A stretch of DNA of 64,000 nucleotides from Molanna angustata (Eukaryota > Arthropoda > Insecta > Trichoptera > Molannidae), in NCBI GenBank assembly GCA_963576475.1, contig OY754978.1, positions 7,700,629-7,764,628 of the forward strand. The letters run 5' to 3'. Below the pieces are notes generated by a model. The model saw only the letters and a list, made by a program, of their open reading frames with translations. It was not told where the DNA came from and searched no databases. Below, one piece after another: positions 21,985 through 34,234 of this stretch; position 1 is the stretch's first letter; each line of letters starts with the position of its first letter. Both the position numbers and the translations under genes were made by a program.

Positions 21985-22889
21985 CGAATAATCTATTGCA
22001 CACTATCTCAATATATTTCGCAATCTTTAATTCAGAATGCTTTTTAAATTAAAGATTGTCAATATATTTTGTAATCTTTAATTCAGAATGTTTTTGAATT
22101 TGATATTAATTGTCAATTTTACAATTATTGGATGCTTTCATTTTGTCATAAATTAAATTCAAACTATTTTCACTAAACAACGACAAGAATTGAAAGTTTT
22201 CAGATCAATTGTAAACATTTACTTATGGTATATTTTTAAAATTTAAAATTACAGAATTTCATATAAGTATATAGGTAGTTTTGATATTTTATTTTTGATA
22301 TAAACGACATTACCGCAATCACATCTATTTTTAAATTATATTGACATTATACCCTTAAAAATATCATATTTTACATATTTAAGCAAATGAAATTATCTAA
22401 TAATAACCCAAATGAAAAAATAATATATTGTAATAACATTTTACACATTATACAGTAGATTTGAAAGTCAAAACAATATGAACATCTGAATTTATTAAGA
22501 ATTTTGGATTTACAACCCTTGAAATGTTAAACCCTGTTTTTTTTTAATGGACCCATTTCCCAAAATTGTAAAAAAAAAATATAAAAAATATATCTACCAG
22601 TAAATAATTTGACGACATAAAAACCATTAAAATTAATTTGTAATACAATATAAAACTTAAGGTTTCAACATTTGTTCACAACACCAAAAACACGAATGAC
22701 ACAGCCAATATTTGCACATCATTTAAAAAGTCGATAATAAACATTACACAATATTCTTTATCGTTTCGATATAATATTTGTTTATAAAGAATTACTTAAA
22801 AGATAACGATCTAATATTTCTAGAACACAAGGAGATTCTGACACACCGTGTTATTATTAATTTATTAAAAAGTAAAACCTTAATATTGG

Positions 22890-23400
22890 ATGAGTCAGTC
22901 CGCACACGACCGCTCTCCGCAAATACACATTACTGAATGCAATATGCGATTAGATAAACCGGCTGCATATTATGTACGAGAAAGAGACGGCCTTTGAGAG
23001 GGGTGCAAGCGGTTATGTAACAGGAATACACGCCGGCTAAACGGAGACACCTCAACAGAGTGACGAAAGGAAACTTGCAGACTCTGCGATATCATCAGCC
23101 GCGGGATCTGTTCCTTTCGCTTCCATCGACAGCTCATCGAAATTTTCATCCGCGTCCGGACCGACCATTATTATTTTTTTCTACAAAATTCGGGACCCGT
23201 TCGCGATCACCGAAAGAAGTTGTGTGAAATAAGCGAACGAATAAAAAGTGACAGTTTGAAGATATCAAACACTGGTGGTTGTGGCGGTATTGTTCCTGAT
23301 GTTTTGATGAGGGACTTCGCATTTTCGTCGCCCGAATATGACGCATACTAGACGAAGGGCTTTGCTAGGGCGGTCTCTGGAGTGGGCGAATAGGAATAGG
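22890..23400 (-). promoter_or_regulatory. GC-rich, CpG-containing candidate wech promoter and first exon
   Basis: Base composition changes sharply from AT-rich to roughly half G+C with many CpGs, about 2.2 kb upstream of the wech coding exon. A donor GAG|GTGTCT lies at 23051/23050 on the minus strand and could splice to the acceptor at 20862. No core promoter element was identified with confidence. Confidence 0.45.
23052..23168 (-). CDS. 38-codon upstream ORF in the candidate 5' exon
   Basis: It runs from ATG at 23168 to TGA at 23052-23054, encoding an acidic peptide (MVGPDADENFDELS...). The predicted splice donor follows the stop immediately, so the peptide would be a separate uORF and not an extension of Wech. 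Product not recognised. Coding status is uncertain. Confidence 0.3.
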   Translation of the reverse strand: MVGPDADENFDELSMEAKGTDPAADDIAESASFLSSLC

Positions 23401-23454
23401 TCGGGTATTTTAGGGTGCATATTTTTTTTGAAAGTCATTTAATTATACACAGAT

Positions 23455-23575
23455 TTACCATCACGCAAAGTCCCTGTTGGGGTAGGCAGAAAATCAAACG
23501 TAACAGTCCTTTGTTGAAAATCGTTTAATTATATATAATATAGATTAACCATCACGCTAAGTCCGTGTTGGGGTA
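23455..23575 (-). mobile_element. Two short RTE-like LINE 3' ends
   Basis: Two pieces about 70 bp apart both read 'accatcacgc' 'aagtcc' 'tgttggggta', the minus-strand 3' terminus of the RTE-like family. Confidence 0.55.
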
Positions 23576-23981
23576 AGTATGTGGTAGAGTGTTAGCAACA
23601 CAGTGAACCCAGTATCGAAGCCTGCCTCAATCAATTTTCTTTTCTTACAGTGCAAGTATTTGCTTATTCAAGAAACATATAATACTTACATGAACTTGTT
23701 CTAGAAAAATTACTCTATTTTGGGAAAATGGAAATGATGATGTTTCGTAGTAAATATCCGTAAATACATAAATGTCTTGTTCTTCTGCGTATTTTAAATT
23801 TAAATCCAAATATAACGTCACACAATGCAATAGAAAATAAATGACACGTCATACTGTTTCTATCTGATATGACAAACGTGTTTATAAGATAAAACTGAAT
23901 TAAAGATATTGAAATCTACGTAATACGAAGCGAAATATGACGCTACAGAAGAATCCGTCAGATAAGAAGGATCGCGGGAAT

Positions 23982-24067
23982 AAAATATACAATTTGATAA
24001 TCATTCTTAACTCATCTGCACAACAAAATATACAATTTGATAATCATTCTTAACTCATCTGCACAAC
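23982..24067 (+). repeat. 43-bp tandem duplication
   Basis: Two identical 43-bp copies, each containing 'tatacaatttgataatcatt'. Short and recent. Confidence 0.9.
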
Positions 24068-24282
24068 AAAGATTTAAATCAAATGCCATTGAAATTGGTA
24101 AAATTATCGCCTGTGGATTGTATCAAAAATAAATTCTTGGGAAATAAAAGTAAATCGTTTCTTACACCTTACCTCTTCATTTGTCAAATCACAGCAATTC
24201 GTGAAATTGATCAAGATTTCATTGAGACTTTAGTAATCTTTAAGATTAAGATTAATTGTATTATTCATACGAAAAATAATGT

Positions 24283-24492
24283 GGATATCAGAAGAGAATG
24301 TAAGATTGAAAAGATATATTGTGAGTAGAATATAGATAAATCCCATGCGATGGCTCGGGCATGTAGAGAGGATTAACTCGGGACATGTAAGTCGGCCGAG
24401 AAAAAGTTGGCATGATCATATAAATGAGATTTTGAAAGATGGTTTAGTATAAGTCAGAATAATAGGAGAACATGTATGACGCGATGCACTCG
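24283..24492 (+). mobile_element. RTE-like LINE fragment, degraded
   Basis: It reads in broken frames as RRECKIEK, MRWLGHVERIN and GRPRKSWHDHINEILKD. Several deletions. Confidence 0.65.
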
Positions 24493-24499
24493 TCTACCT

Positions 24500-25120
24500 A
24501 CTACCAACAGAGAAAAAACTCGAAATTTTGTTCTGCACAGCCCACTTGATGCTTCAAGATGTTTTCCAATAATTCTACGTTTAATATTTATGTAACAAGT
24601 TGCATGTAACACATGAGATCCAACTGTCGATAGCGATATTGTGTATAGTTGAAGAATACGTACCAAACTATAAACCCATAAATCAAAATTACATATTGAA
24701 TATTTTAACATATATGATGCGAAGCATCTAAGTTGGTGTTTTTTGACTTCAAAGATGAAAAACACGAAAAATATAGACCTGGCATACAAATCTCGCACAT
24801 CTTGGATTGAAACTTTGTCGATTCATTAAGAGAAATAAATTCACTTGAATTCTCGACATTTGGAAAATAATGTCGAATCTATGGTCACCATATCGGTGCA
24901 CGGCGTGATGGATGCAGAACGCAGCAGCATTCAAGTCTACCCCAAAAATACCCAATTCTCTGTATTCACTATACCTAACATAACATTCCGCTCTGACGTT
25001 ACATAAACTATTTCTTTCGTACTTAAACCATACACCACACCATAGATATCAGACAAAACTGAACCAATTAATAATGTCTGCCAATATTATTATTATTTAA
25101 AATTAAATCTCGTTGGATTA
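24500..25120. other. No recognised feature
   Basis: Moderately AT-rich DNA. The two minus-strand ORFs here (114 and 68 codons) show no motif or family resemblance. Confidence 0.4.
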
Positions 25121-25127
25121 TCTCAGT

Positions 25128-25210
25128 CCCATTTTTAAGTATCTATCAACGGAAGACAGGTTCCCTCTCTGCCTACACCAAATAGGGAAACGGAGCGATG
25201 GTATGTATCA
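25128..25210 (+). mobile_element. RTE-like LINE 3' terminus
   Basis: 'ggttccctctctgcctac' through 'gatggtatgt', the 3' end of the RTE-like family without a long ATGT tail. Confidence 0.55.
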
Positions 25211-25244
25211 ATGGAAGACAAGAAATTCTCAAAAGATAGGCATA

Positions 25245-25360
25245 GTTAGCGGAAAACAACTCGAATCCGTCGCGTGGGTTTACAGATCGCAATTTTGTGT
25301 CTTTTTGTTTGGTTGGTATATGTGCAAACTGCCCCCCTCCATGGCGAAAGGGCACAAGAT
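25245..25360 (+). repeat. Dispersed repeat (partner at about 55110-55215)
   Basis: Shared blocks are 'gcaattttgtgt', 'tttttgtttg.ttggt' and 'atatgtgcaa' followed by a C run and 'tccatggcgaaa'. Unknown family. Confidence 0.5.
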
Positions 25361-25689
25361 AATATACCAACAAATACTTTTATTGATATTTTTAGAATTC
25401 ACTTTGTGGCATAGCTATCAGCAAACATCTTCAAAATTTTCAACGTGGAGGTGGACAGTTTGAGCACGCGTCTGTCAAATAAACCATGCAAAAAATCCAA
25501 ATTATTCTTCTGCGTTCTCACAATTTGGTTATAAGTAGTGATGAGCAAATTAATATAAGTAACCAAGAGCAAGTCTTCCATTTACAAACGAGGTTTCGGT
25601 CTTGCATACTCGATCCCCAAGTCTAGTCTTGCAAGTCTTGCTTTTAAAATCGAATAAATCTATTTCTATTCGATTTTATCGTGAGAAAC

Positions 25690-25925
25690 AATACCTAAAC
25701 ATCACGAGTCTCCAAAAAATGTAGCGACTTGGTGCGAAGTAAATTTGGTTCAAGTTGTAAGCCGTCTGGTCCTGGATTCGATTCCCAGTAGAGGAAAAAT
25801 TCATTTATATTTATTTCACACGCAGAACTTGCTTCACCGGACAATAAACATTAGGTAATAAACTAAACAAATTAGCCAATTCAAAATAATGTCGCCACTC
25901 GCACGTGGTGTAAGAAAGTGTTATA
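25690..25925 (+). mobile_element. tRNA-derived SINE, family 1, second copy
   Basis: B box 'ggattcgattcccag', body 'tttatatttatttcacacgc', end 'tcgccactcgcac' and 'gtgtaagaaagtgtt', parallel to the copy at 4255-4445. Confidence 0.65.
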
Positions 25926-26435
25926 ATAATAAACTAAAATATAGCAAGAGGGACACTGCCTGACAGGACGGCCCACTATAGTACGATCATATATTTAAAG
26001 TGAGTCTTAATATGTTTAGGCTTCAGATGATAAATAATTTTCCCTAATTGTGTTTTAATTGGATGACGTCATCATTTATACCAAATAAAATTATTAATTT
26101 GACAAGATGTCGTGTTCTAACATTAAATTTGGTACTTGTACAGTACATACATACATACGTAGGTACTTGCATACAAACAACATAATATTATGCATTCCTT
26201 AGGCAAGTTTAGTTTCAGTATAATATATGTTATCTCTCTTAGACAACACAATATTATATATTATGTATGCACAATATAAATATTGTCAACTATGTATGTA
26301 TGAATTGTAATTTGAACTCACCAGCACGATATAGCACGAGGAAATGATACTAGAATTCCGTAATTATTATCATATAGAACAAGTATTTTTAGCACGGAAA
26401 AAAAAAGGAAAAAAAACACTGCTGTTTAAATTGAT

Positions 26436-26725
26436 TTGAAAACGAGTGGATTGTGGCCAACGCTATACTGCTCGCTACCAAGTCACTCCACAAAGTATTA
26501 TTTTGTTTTATGGAAAATTTGCAGCATTTTTGAAATGAGTCTGTTAAATAATTGTTTTAGATTTAAATATTTTACTATGAAAACTCAATAATTCTTTAAT
26601 GCCCCTTTACGAAAGTGACGTGCCTTTCTAGAAGTTTGAAAATAAAAATATAAAATTTTATTAAGTATCCTGAGCTTGGGGTCACTATGAAATATTTGAT
26701 AGTTGAAATAATTGAGAAGCACTGA
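26436..26725 (+). mobile_element. MITE family copy (one TIR plus half the body)
   Basis: Begins 'aaaacgagtggattgtgg', continues 'ccaacgctatact' and ends 'tgagcttggggtcac' 'atatttga'. Same family as 54513-55056 (inverted half) and 32658-32945. Confidence 0.65.
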
Positions 26726-27530
26726 TCATAATATATCCTTCAAAATCTTTGAAATTTTTGATATCAATAAGAATATAAAATTGTTACACAAAGGCATAAT
26801 AAAAGGGAAAAAAATAGACGCTTTGGAAATATTAGTAATAAACATAATTAAAAATAATGGAAATAAAACCTTCTTAAATATTCAAGCTGACTTTCCTAAA
26901 TCTCCATTACTAAATCCCGTGAATTAAATAAATAATTAAAAAATTCCAATATTTCTGGTTTTTCCAATGATTAATAGGAACTATCAAAATATCTATTTAT
27001 GAACAATAAACTGCCTTTCAATTTCTTTTGTTCTATACACCTATCTTGTTTAACAACACGGTGTACCAGGATTAAGGATAAAACTTATTTTCTAAAAATA
27101 AAAATAAATAAATTGTTTTATATAACTTTTTCATTTTTCAGATTTAATATACTTGTTTCATATAATTTTTAGTTCATATTCATTCATTTTTAAACTTATT
27201 TATTTGTTTTATACAATTTAATTGTTTTATATAGTTTCTACTAATTTTCGAGTATTTTTTGAAGTATATAACTCTTTCACTTTTTAAACGTGTATCTGTT
27301 GTTATATAATTGTTTCTAGTTCACAGGTATTTAACTAATTGTTTGAATTATAACCTAGCTCCAGATTCATATAAACTTTAACATTTTTTTTTACTCCTCT
27401 ATTAAAAAATGATGTAAAGTAAAGTACGTAATAATATGTACAATGTACTTGTTATATTATTTGTATTATAGTTGATTTTATTTCAATACTTGTATGCATT
27501 TTTATTGTGTCGTTCGTTGTATCTACATAT
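26726..27530. other. No recognised feature
   Basis: Very AT-rich. The 71-codon ORF at 26712-26927 is Lys/Ile/Asn-rich, as expected of chance AT-rich ORFs. Confidence 0.4.
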
Positions 27531-27592
27531 CCCGTAACGTAAGGGACAAGGCCTGTTTGCTTGTATGTATGTATGTATGTATGTATGTTATT
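27530..27592 (+). repeat. LINE tail-like sequence ending in (TATG)n
   Basis: 'cccgtaacgtaagggacaag' and the 'gcctgtttg' that follows run into about five TATG repeats, as RTE-type elements end in this window. Confidence 0.55.
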
Positions 27593-27882
27593 CAGTATTA
27601 TTTATTTATACCTAAATATTGTCACTTTATCTGGAAAGGTGAAACCTTCGTAAATTCTTGGAAGTAAGACTTATAAAGAAACATAACTACATATGTTATT
27701 ATACGAAGTCATCGTTTATATAACATACGTAGTGGTAACTAAAAACAATAGTAAATATTATAATATTAAACTTTGTAAGCGATAAAATTATTGATGACAA
27801 AAAAAAAACGTGAGAAACAAATCAAAACTAGAACATGATTCTATCTATCGGGAAATTTTCTACAGAAATAATATAATATTAA

Positions 27883-28319
27883 GGCCGCACAGGCACAGAT
27901 AATTTTAACTAGTTGTATCCCACTTCACGTACCTACTGAAGTAGCGGTGGGTTTCGTCCCGCCATACTTTTTGTATGACTTGACTAGCGCGAAACAAGAA
28001 CGACGCAAGCGGCAATATAAATTATATATTTTTTAAATATCAACACAAATTTAAAAATCTTAAATAGTCGGTGTTTACATAATATTTAACATATTTTTTT
28101 TGCTAAATAGCTGATTTATATCAAACCGATTAAACGGATAACGAGGGAATTCCGCAAACTTTAGGGGTACATATATTATTTTATCGAAAGAATTTTCAAA
28201 TATTACGATTCTGGAACTGTCAAGCTATAGACAATATCTCTGTCTTAATATCCTAGTTTCAAGACGATAATATCAGTATTGGCCAATGCAACCAATCAAA
28301 TTTGAGCGCCTGTGGGGCC
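27883..28319. mobile_element. 437-bp MITE flanked by TTAA
   Basis: Inverted ends GGCCGCACAGGC / GCCTGTGGGGCC with TTAA on both sides (27879-27882 and 28320-28323). piggyBac-like target choice, or Harbinger if the duplication is only TTA/TAA. No ORF. Confidence 0.65.
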
Positions 28320-28323
28320 TTAA

Positions 28324-29849
28324 GCAAAAGAATATTATTTATATACTGAGCGATAAAAAAATCATATTGTAGAACTCCATCTAAAGGTTTGATAAAATAA
28401 ATACTTTATCGATAAATAAAAAAAAACAAGAAGGTAAATCTCTGTGAAACCAAAATCACCAATTTGAATTTGTATTTCCCTTAATATGAATTTTATTGAA
28501 ATATTTAACTATTATGCGTTTCACTTAAATGCGCTTCATGTTGGTACGACTGTCAGTCTAATAAACTCAGAATAATGTTGCCATATCTCCAAATTAAGTT
28601 CCTCTAATCACATATTTAAAACTTAGCAATAAGACATTTTGAAATAAAACAATCTTAATATGATAGTATGATACATATCTTCAACAAATAATTTAAAGAA
28701 AAAAATATTTTAAAGAAAAACTTATTTTTTAAACATTTTGTACTGATTTAATAAAATAAATTTTAGAAATATTACAAATAAAGGGAAAAATCCCAAATTG
28801 TAGGGATTTTTTAACGTCATAACAACACCAAATGCAATCATACCAACTTAACCACGAAGTGCACTTTTAAATGAAACGCAATCTTCATACTTAGAACCAA
28901 GAAAAATGTAAAAATAACAATTTATAAATACGCAGAAGGATAAACATGCTACGTTTAATAAAAAAAATATTCATAAAAATCGTTTTTTACTATATTTTTC
29001 TTCATACAAAGATAATTTGTGTACCTACCCAGAACTTGACAACTGATGGAACATTCTATATAGCACGAAATATTTTAGTGTACTCAATAAAATATTTTAG
29101 TGTAGTGGAATATATATTTTTTTAAATAAAACTACATGGATAAAATAAAAGTATTTCTGTCTAGCTCTCGCGTATTTAAAATCCCTCCACGTACTCTTCT
29201 TGTCAACATCTGCGGTTTTGCCTTATTATGACCAATATTGCAACCTTTGAGTAAAAATAATATTACTCGTATTTTAATTCGCGTTTATGTTTTCAACAAA
29301 TGAGAAAACATTCTGCGAGATGTTTTCAATAATAATTATCGGAAAACAACGCGTTTTTTTTTTAATAATAATATTTTATGGAGAGAATCGAAATATAACT
29401 GCCTCGTTCAATCGCATTCAAAATTACTGTCCATACTCTTATTTGACGATTAATAGAACGATTATTTAAACATTTGTGTTCTTTTATATCGATTTATTGA
29501 ACAAAACCGATTATCTCTATATGACATATATCACGATATATCTTTTGATATTTATGCGGATATACACATTGTATCAATTGATATTTAACTGTAATAACTA
29601 GAAATTTAGCAGAATGACGTTTATCATAAAAACTACAGTTGATATTAATTTCCCGAAATGGCAATCTAATCAGAAGTTAAAATTAGGGAATCCCTTTTTC
29701 TTCTACAGTGAATACTTTAATGGGAAATTTTCACTTTAATGGGAAATCAGTAAAATATTTCATTTTATATAACCTTTTTTAAAAAAATAAACATTCTATT
29801 ATCAAATCTATTATTTTACCTAGGCATTTTGCCATAAATAAAATAATGG
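28324..29849. other. No recognised feature
   Basis: AT-rich DNA with no convincing ORF, TIR or LINE/SINE sequence. Confidence 0.4.
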
Positions 29850-30023
29850 TCTTTTGACAAAATTAAAATAGTATTTTACGGAATTAAAATGGTTTTTTGA
29901 CAAAATTAAAATGGTGTTTTGACAAAATTAAAATGGTTTTTTGACAAAATTAAAATGGTATTTTGACAAAATTAAAATGGTATTTTGACAAAATTAAAAT
30001 GGTATTTTGACAAAATTAAAATG
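29850..30023 (+). repeat. 22-bp minisatellite, about 8 copies
   Basis: The unit 'ttttgacaaaattaaaatgg' plus two variable bases repeats at 22-bp steps, with T, G or A at the variable site and one mutated copy (ttttacggaatt). Confidence 0.9.
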
Positions 30024-30654
30024 TTTTTTTCTCTTATCGGATATATATGAAATATCGGATATTTTGATATTGATTATAAATATCGGATCTGATAGTAACA
30101 TCCCTAATACAGAATTCGTTTTTATTGAAAGGTGTCAGTTTATGAATGTGACTTGCAAACGAGTTAATTTGGGAGAATTTCCCCTTGAATTTCTCATGTT
30201 GTTTTATTCCCGTTCTTTTGTAATTTCGTCGTTTTTATGGCCCGAAATCCCTCTCCTTTATTACCCATGACCAACTGGTTACGAATGCCAACACGGACAT
30301 TTTTCTTTTGCACAAAATTGTCCATAAAATAATATAATATGGTCCATGTCCTTTCATTATTTGCCATCTTTATGCACAGGGCAATAAAAAGGCGGGAGAT
30401 TTCTTTTAGGTTTGACACCATCTTGAGCGCACGCAAACAGATGACAAAAGTTAATAAGGTTAAAAAATTAACAGATGTTAAACACAAATAATGGTAATGT
30501 TAAATCATAAATAATAATACTGCGTCTTTTGATGAAGCCTAAATATTTATAGGTAATATATGAAAACATCAATTTTGCAAATAAAACGAAAACATCAATT
30601 TTGAAAATAAAGTTTGTCAGAGAAATTCAAGAGAAGGAACGAATGTTAGCCACT

Positions 30655-30893
30655 GGCCATGTTGGCACGACCATGTGAACGTTATTCTGGAGTAGAAAAA
30701 TTTAGAAATTTAAAAAATAACAGACTAAGAAAGAGATCACTAAGAAGAGTATGTAGAACGATATATGATAGAATAGAAAATGAGGACATAAGGAGAGAAT
30801 GCAAGATAAAGAAGGATATTATAAGTAAAATGAAACTGAATGCCCTGAGATGGTTTGGGCATATCGAAAGAATGAACGATGAACGGTTGATAA
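30655..30893 (+). mobile_element. RTE-like LINE fragment
   Basis: An open stretch reads RKRSLRRVCRTIYDRIENED, then RRECKIKKD and NALRWFGHIERMNDERL, followed by a T-run and unrelated sequence. Confidence 0.75.
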
Positions 30894-31054
30894 ACTCTTT
30901 TTTTTATTTCAAAGACATATCTTTTGAAGGCACAAGGGAAAAGTTTTTCAAAATATACTATACAGCCTATAGCCTCTTAATAAACAATACACTTCTCCTA
31001 CATCTCAACAATTGAACGCCTTCAAAATTTTTGCATCCGTTTTATCTTTGATTC

Positions 31055-31320
31055 ATTCATACCATCACGGCATATCCCACAATGTGGGGTAACCAGCGAA
31101 AGGTGTGCGGGTGTGCATTGCCTTATAAAAGGGAGCACAACATATCTGTGTATACCCACACACCAGTCTCGTCTCACCTAAAAAGGCACTATATTCAGAA
31201 TGGGTGGTGAACCTCATTGCTGAACTATGTGAGATGTTATTGTTGCCTGTTGTATTTTCGATTACCCGGCTCTTACGGGACACTCGAAAACAATAATAGA
31301 AAAGAGTGGAAGCACTATTC
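31055..31320 (-). mobile_element. SINE/LINE-end family with TTATAAAAG core, copy 1
   Basis: It shares 'ccagcgaaaggtgtgcggg', 'ccttataaaag' and 'atgggtggtgaacctcattg' with 61255-61400, and a shorter part with 60020-60090. The 'catacc' start suggests the 3' end of a minus-strand element; exact class unknown. Confidence 0.6.
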
Positions 31321-31429
31321 TAAGCCGGTGCCTCACAGCTATCTTTGAACTAAAAAAAAATCGATCATATTTCTCATTACCGTAATCTTCTTCATTGGCC
31401 CAAGATACGACAACGACGTAATATACATA

Positions 31430-31920
31430 TCTTGTCATTACTATACAATGTCCTTTTTAATACAAATTTACCTCAGTATCTCAAAGATAAATTCACTTAT
31501 CTTTCAAGCCACGGGCTTCCACTTCGATCTGCGGAACGTGCTTTACTATCTATTCCTATTCATAGTTCTGATTTTTTTAGGCTATGGAATAGCCTAAGTC
31601 CTGATATAACGTCGTGTATCTCATTAAACATCTTCAAGAAAAGGCTAAAGCAAAAATATTTATCTAACACCAGAATACAACTTCCTCTCCTCTTCCTTTA
31701 GTTTTCCTTTCATTGCTATGAATTGTTCTTATATGATATCTTCTTTGTTTTTTTTTTACTCTTCTTCTGCTGTAAGTATTTATTTATTTTGTAATGTGAT
31801 TATATTATTGCCCATAGTAAACATTGTTTTGTATACTTAACATTTACTCTGGTTGGTTGGAAGAAATTGCCATTAGGCAATAGGCCCGCCAGTGTAAATA
31901 CAAAAGGCAGATTATTTTTT
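31430..31920 (+). mobile_element. LINE 3' end (SINE family-1 partner)
   Basis: An 89-codon ORF resembles the extreme C terminus of non-LTR retrotransposon proteins (RSAERALLSIP, FFRLWNSLSPDI, FKKRLKQKYL). The 3' tail 'gttggttggaagaaattgcc' and 'attaggcaatag' forms a small hairpin. A minus copy of the tail lies at 46660-46910. Confidence 0.7.
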
Positions 31921-32084
31921 GTAGACTAATTGTATATTTATTTATATATTTATTTCGGATAGAAATTTGAAGTATGTTCTGGTTTAAAAACTACTAATTA
32001 TAATTCATTTATGGTCTGATTTTTTTAAAATAATATTAATTTAGGTAAAAGGTACTTGTAACAAGTAGGTACCTATTCCCTAAA

Positions 32085-32500
32085 TTAAGTGGACATATAA
32101 CGCTAAACTAAGTGACTGAAAACATGATATATTAAAACCGCCCAATGCACTATGAAGTTACGCGTTAGTAAGGGTAACTATGGCGTGCGTTAAAAAAGGT
32201 TTACACGTGATTTAAATTATCGGAAACCGCAAATCTGTTGATTTTTTGCATTTTAAGAACAAACCTAAGTTGAAATGAGAAAACTTTATCGGTCATTCAC
32301 TTTAGTTTTATGCACTCTTTAAGCATATAAAAGATTTATTTCTCTACGATACATAGTTATGGAGTAATTTAAAAAAAAATGCTGTAAAAAAGGATATTTT
32401 TAATAATCTTTTTATGGGAATTTAGGCTGAATTTTAAAATTGTGTGACGAACATTCACTAGAGAAATGTTGAAAAAACTCACTTTACTGTTTAACATATT
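32085..32500 (-). repeat. Dispersed repeat (inverted partner 40180-40560)
   Basis: Shared blocks include 'atataacgctaaa' with 'agtgactgaaa', 'atgaagtta', and near the far end 'ttttaaaattg' 'tgacgaacatt' 'tagagaaatgt'. About 60-70 % similar by eye; family unknown. Confidence 0.55.
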
Positions 32501-32544
32501 TGAAGGATTTGATTTGAAATAGAGGTGTTTAGGTTTATATGGCC

Positions 32545-32612
32545 CCTTAAACATAAATGCTGGTGAACGAAATCGATCGAGAAACCGAGCGCGCTAACCG
32601 CTCTGCCACCAC
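32545..32612 (-). mobile_element. tRNA-like SINE family 3, internally deleted
   Basis: Minus-strand remnants of the family-3 head ('agcgcgctaaccgctctgcc' on +) and body ('taaacataaatgctggtgaa'), with the middle lost. Confidence 0.6.
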
Positions 32613-32657
32613 ATATCAAAATTGAAAAAAAAATGAACACAGCTTTTTTAATTTATT

Positions 32658-32945
32658 TGAAAATGAGTGGGTTGTGTCCAACGCTATACTCCTCACTGTA
32701 AATCACAAGAGAGTATAAGAATTTTGTATTAAAAATTTTTAGCATTTTCGTGAAATGAATTTGTTCGATTATTTTTTATTTAAATATTTTATTAACAAAA
32801 AACTTGTTTACTCTTAATGCCATTTTATGAAAGCGATAGTCATTTTTAGCAATTTCAAAAATATAAATATCAAATTTTATTTTTTCTGAGCTTGGCGTCA
32901 CATTGAAATATTTGACAGTTAAAAAAATGAAAATGATCAGATATG
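32658..32945 (+). mobile_element. MITE family copy (one TIR plus half the body)
   Basis: 'gaaaatgagtgggttgtg' and 'ccaacgctatactcctcac', ending 'gagcttggcgtcac' 'atatttgaca'. Parallel to 26436-26725. Confidence 0.65.
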
Positions 32946-33177
32946 CTTCAAAATCTAATATGGTCTAAGAGAGTAATGAAATGAAATGAAATTAATTATT
33001 TCCATTTACACATGTATAAAAACAATAACAAAAAATAGCTATATTTTAAAAAATATTAGATATATAAATTTGAAGTAGGTAGTATTAGATATATAAATTA
33101 TAGATTAGATATAGATTAGATTAGATATATAAATTATAGATTAGATATAGATTAGATTAGATATATAAAAATAGATT

Positions 33178-33570
33178 AGAATTTGTAACAGAACGATGTA
33201 TGATAGAGTTCGGAATGAAGATACAAGGAAAGAATGTAAGATAAAGAAAGATGTAATTAACAGAATGAAAGTTAACACATTGAGATGGTTTGGCCACTTG
33301 GGGAGAATGAACGAAGAACGCCTGAAGAAAATATACAAATCTGACGGAATAAGAGGTCGCGGGCGCCCAAGATAAGGATGGCACGACCATGTAAATGATA
33401 TTTTGAAAGATGGAAATGTAAGAAGCATGAACAACAGACGAACATGTATAAGACGATGTATGAATGTTGAAGAGGCGATGAATGCGTGTCAAGATAGAAA
33501 AATGTGGCGTTCGGTTCTCTCTGCCTACCCCGTGAGGGACATGGCGTGATGGTATGTATGTATGTATGTA
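33178..33570 (+). mobile_element. RTE-like LINE 3' fragment with ATGT tail
   Basis: Reads NRTMYDRVRNEDTRKECKIK, NTLRWFGHLGRMNEERLKK, GRGRPR and MWRSVLSAYPVRDMA, then 'gatggtatgtatgtatgt'. One in-frame stop replaces the Lys/Arg after GRPR. Very similar to 53816-54480 on the other strand. Confidence 0.85.
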
Positions 33571-33904
33571 AATTTGAAAATAATCCAATGAGAACTTTAG
33601 TCTATAATCGATAAAGTAGAATGAACACTAACATAGTACACACACATACTAGATAGATTGTAATGAAACTTTCAGAATACAATATCGGCATGATGCTAGT
33701 TGATAATCTGCGATAAAAAAAATAGCCTTAATAATTGCGTATTCACACAGGGTAGTGAGGAGTACAAACAATATTGTGTTTATCAATTGATAAGGGCTCA
33801 GTTAGCCGAAACGGTCGTCCCGATAAAAGGAAAATATAATAGAAAAATATGTAGAACTACAAACAATTTGATTGATTAAAAAAGACCCAAAGATATTTTT
33901 TAAC

Positions 33905-34022
33905 AGATTTTTAATTATCTCAATAGAGACGAAGTTGGAATATTTATTGTAGGAGAACCGGGAAATCAAGGCACCTACAGGGCTTACGACCTGTCATCGG
34001 CTGGTTTACGTGATCACTTTAT
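33905..34022 (-). repeat. Dispersed repeat (inverted partner 5305-5425)
   Basis: Ends 'ggctggtttacgtgatcac'. See the partner entry for the shared blocks. Confidence 0.7.
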
Positions 34023-34234
34023 GCGCTTGCGCAACGTTCACCATTTATGCCTTTTTAATGAGATCCCTATCAATTCAATTTTGAAAATTCTATATATTGT
34101 AATACTGAAATTCTTTTCGCTTGAAAATAAGGAATTTTTACTACGGCCATCTATGTGTGAAAAAGATATCTGCAACATAAATACAGTCGACATTGAAATA
34201 AAAAACAACAGTATTTAGGTAAGTTGAGATAGTA

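Larger units (their letters stand above)
20862..22889 (-). other. Probable first intron of wech
   Basis: AT-rich, no exon recognised. It holds an internal copy of a MITE family (21371-21745), a 112-bp tandem duplication (21761-21984) and a smaller duplication near 22015-22095 ('caatctttaattcagaatg' twice). Confidence 0.5.
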
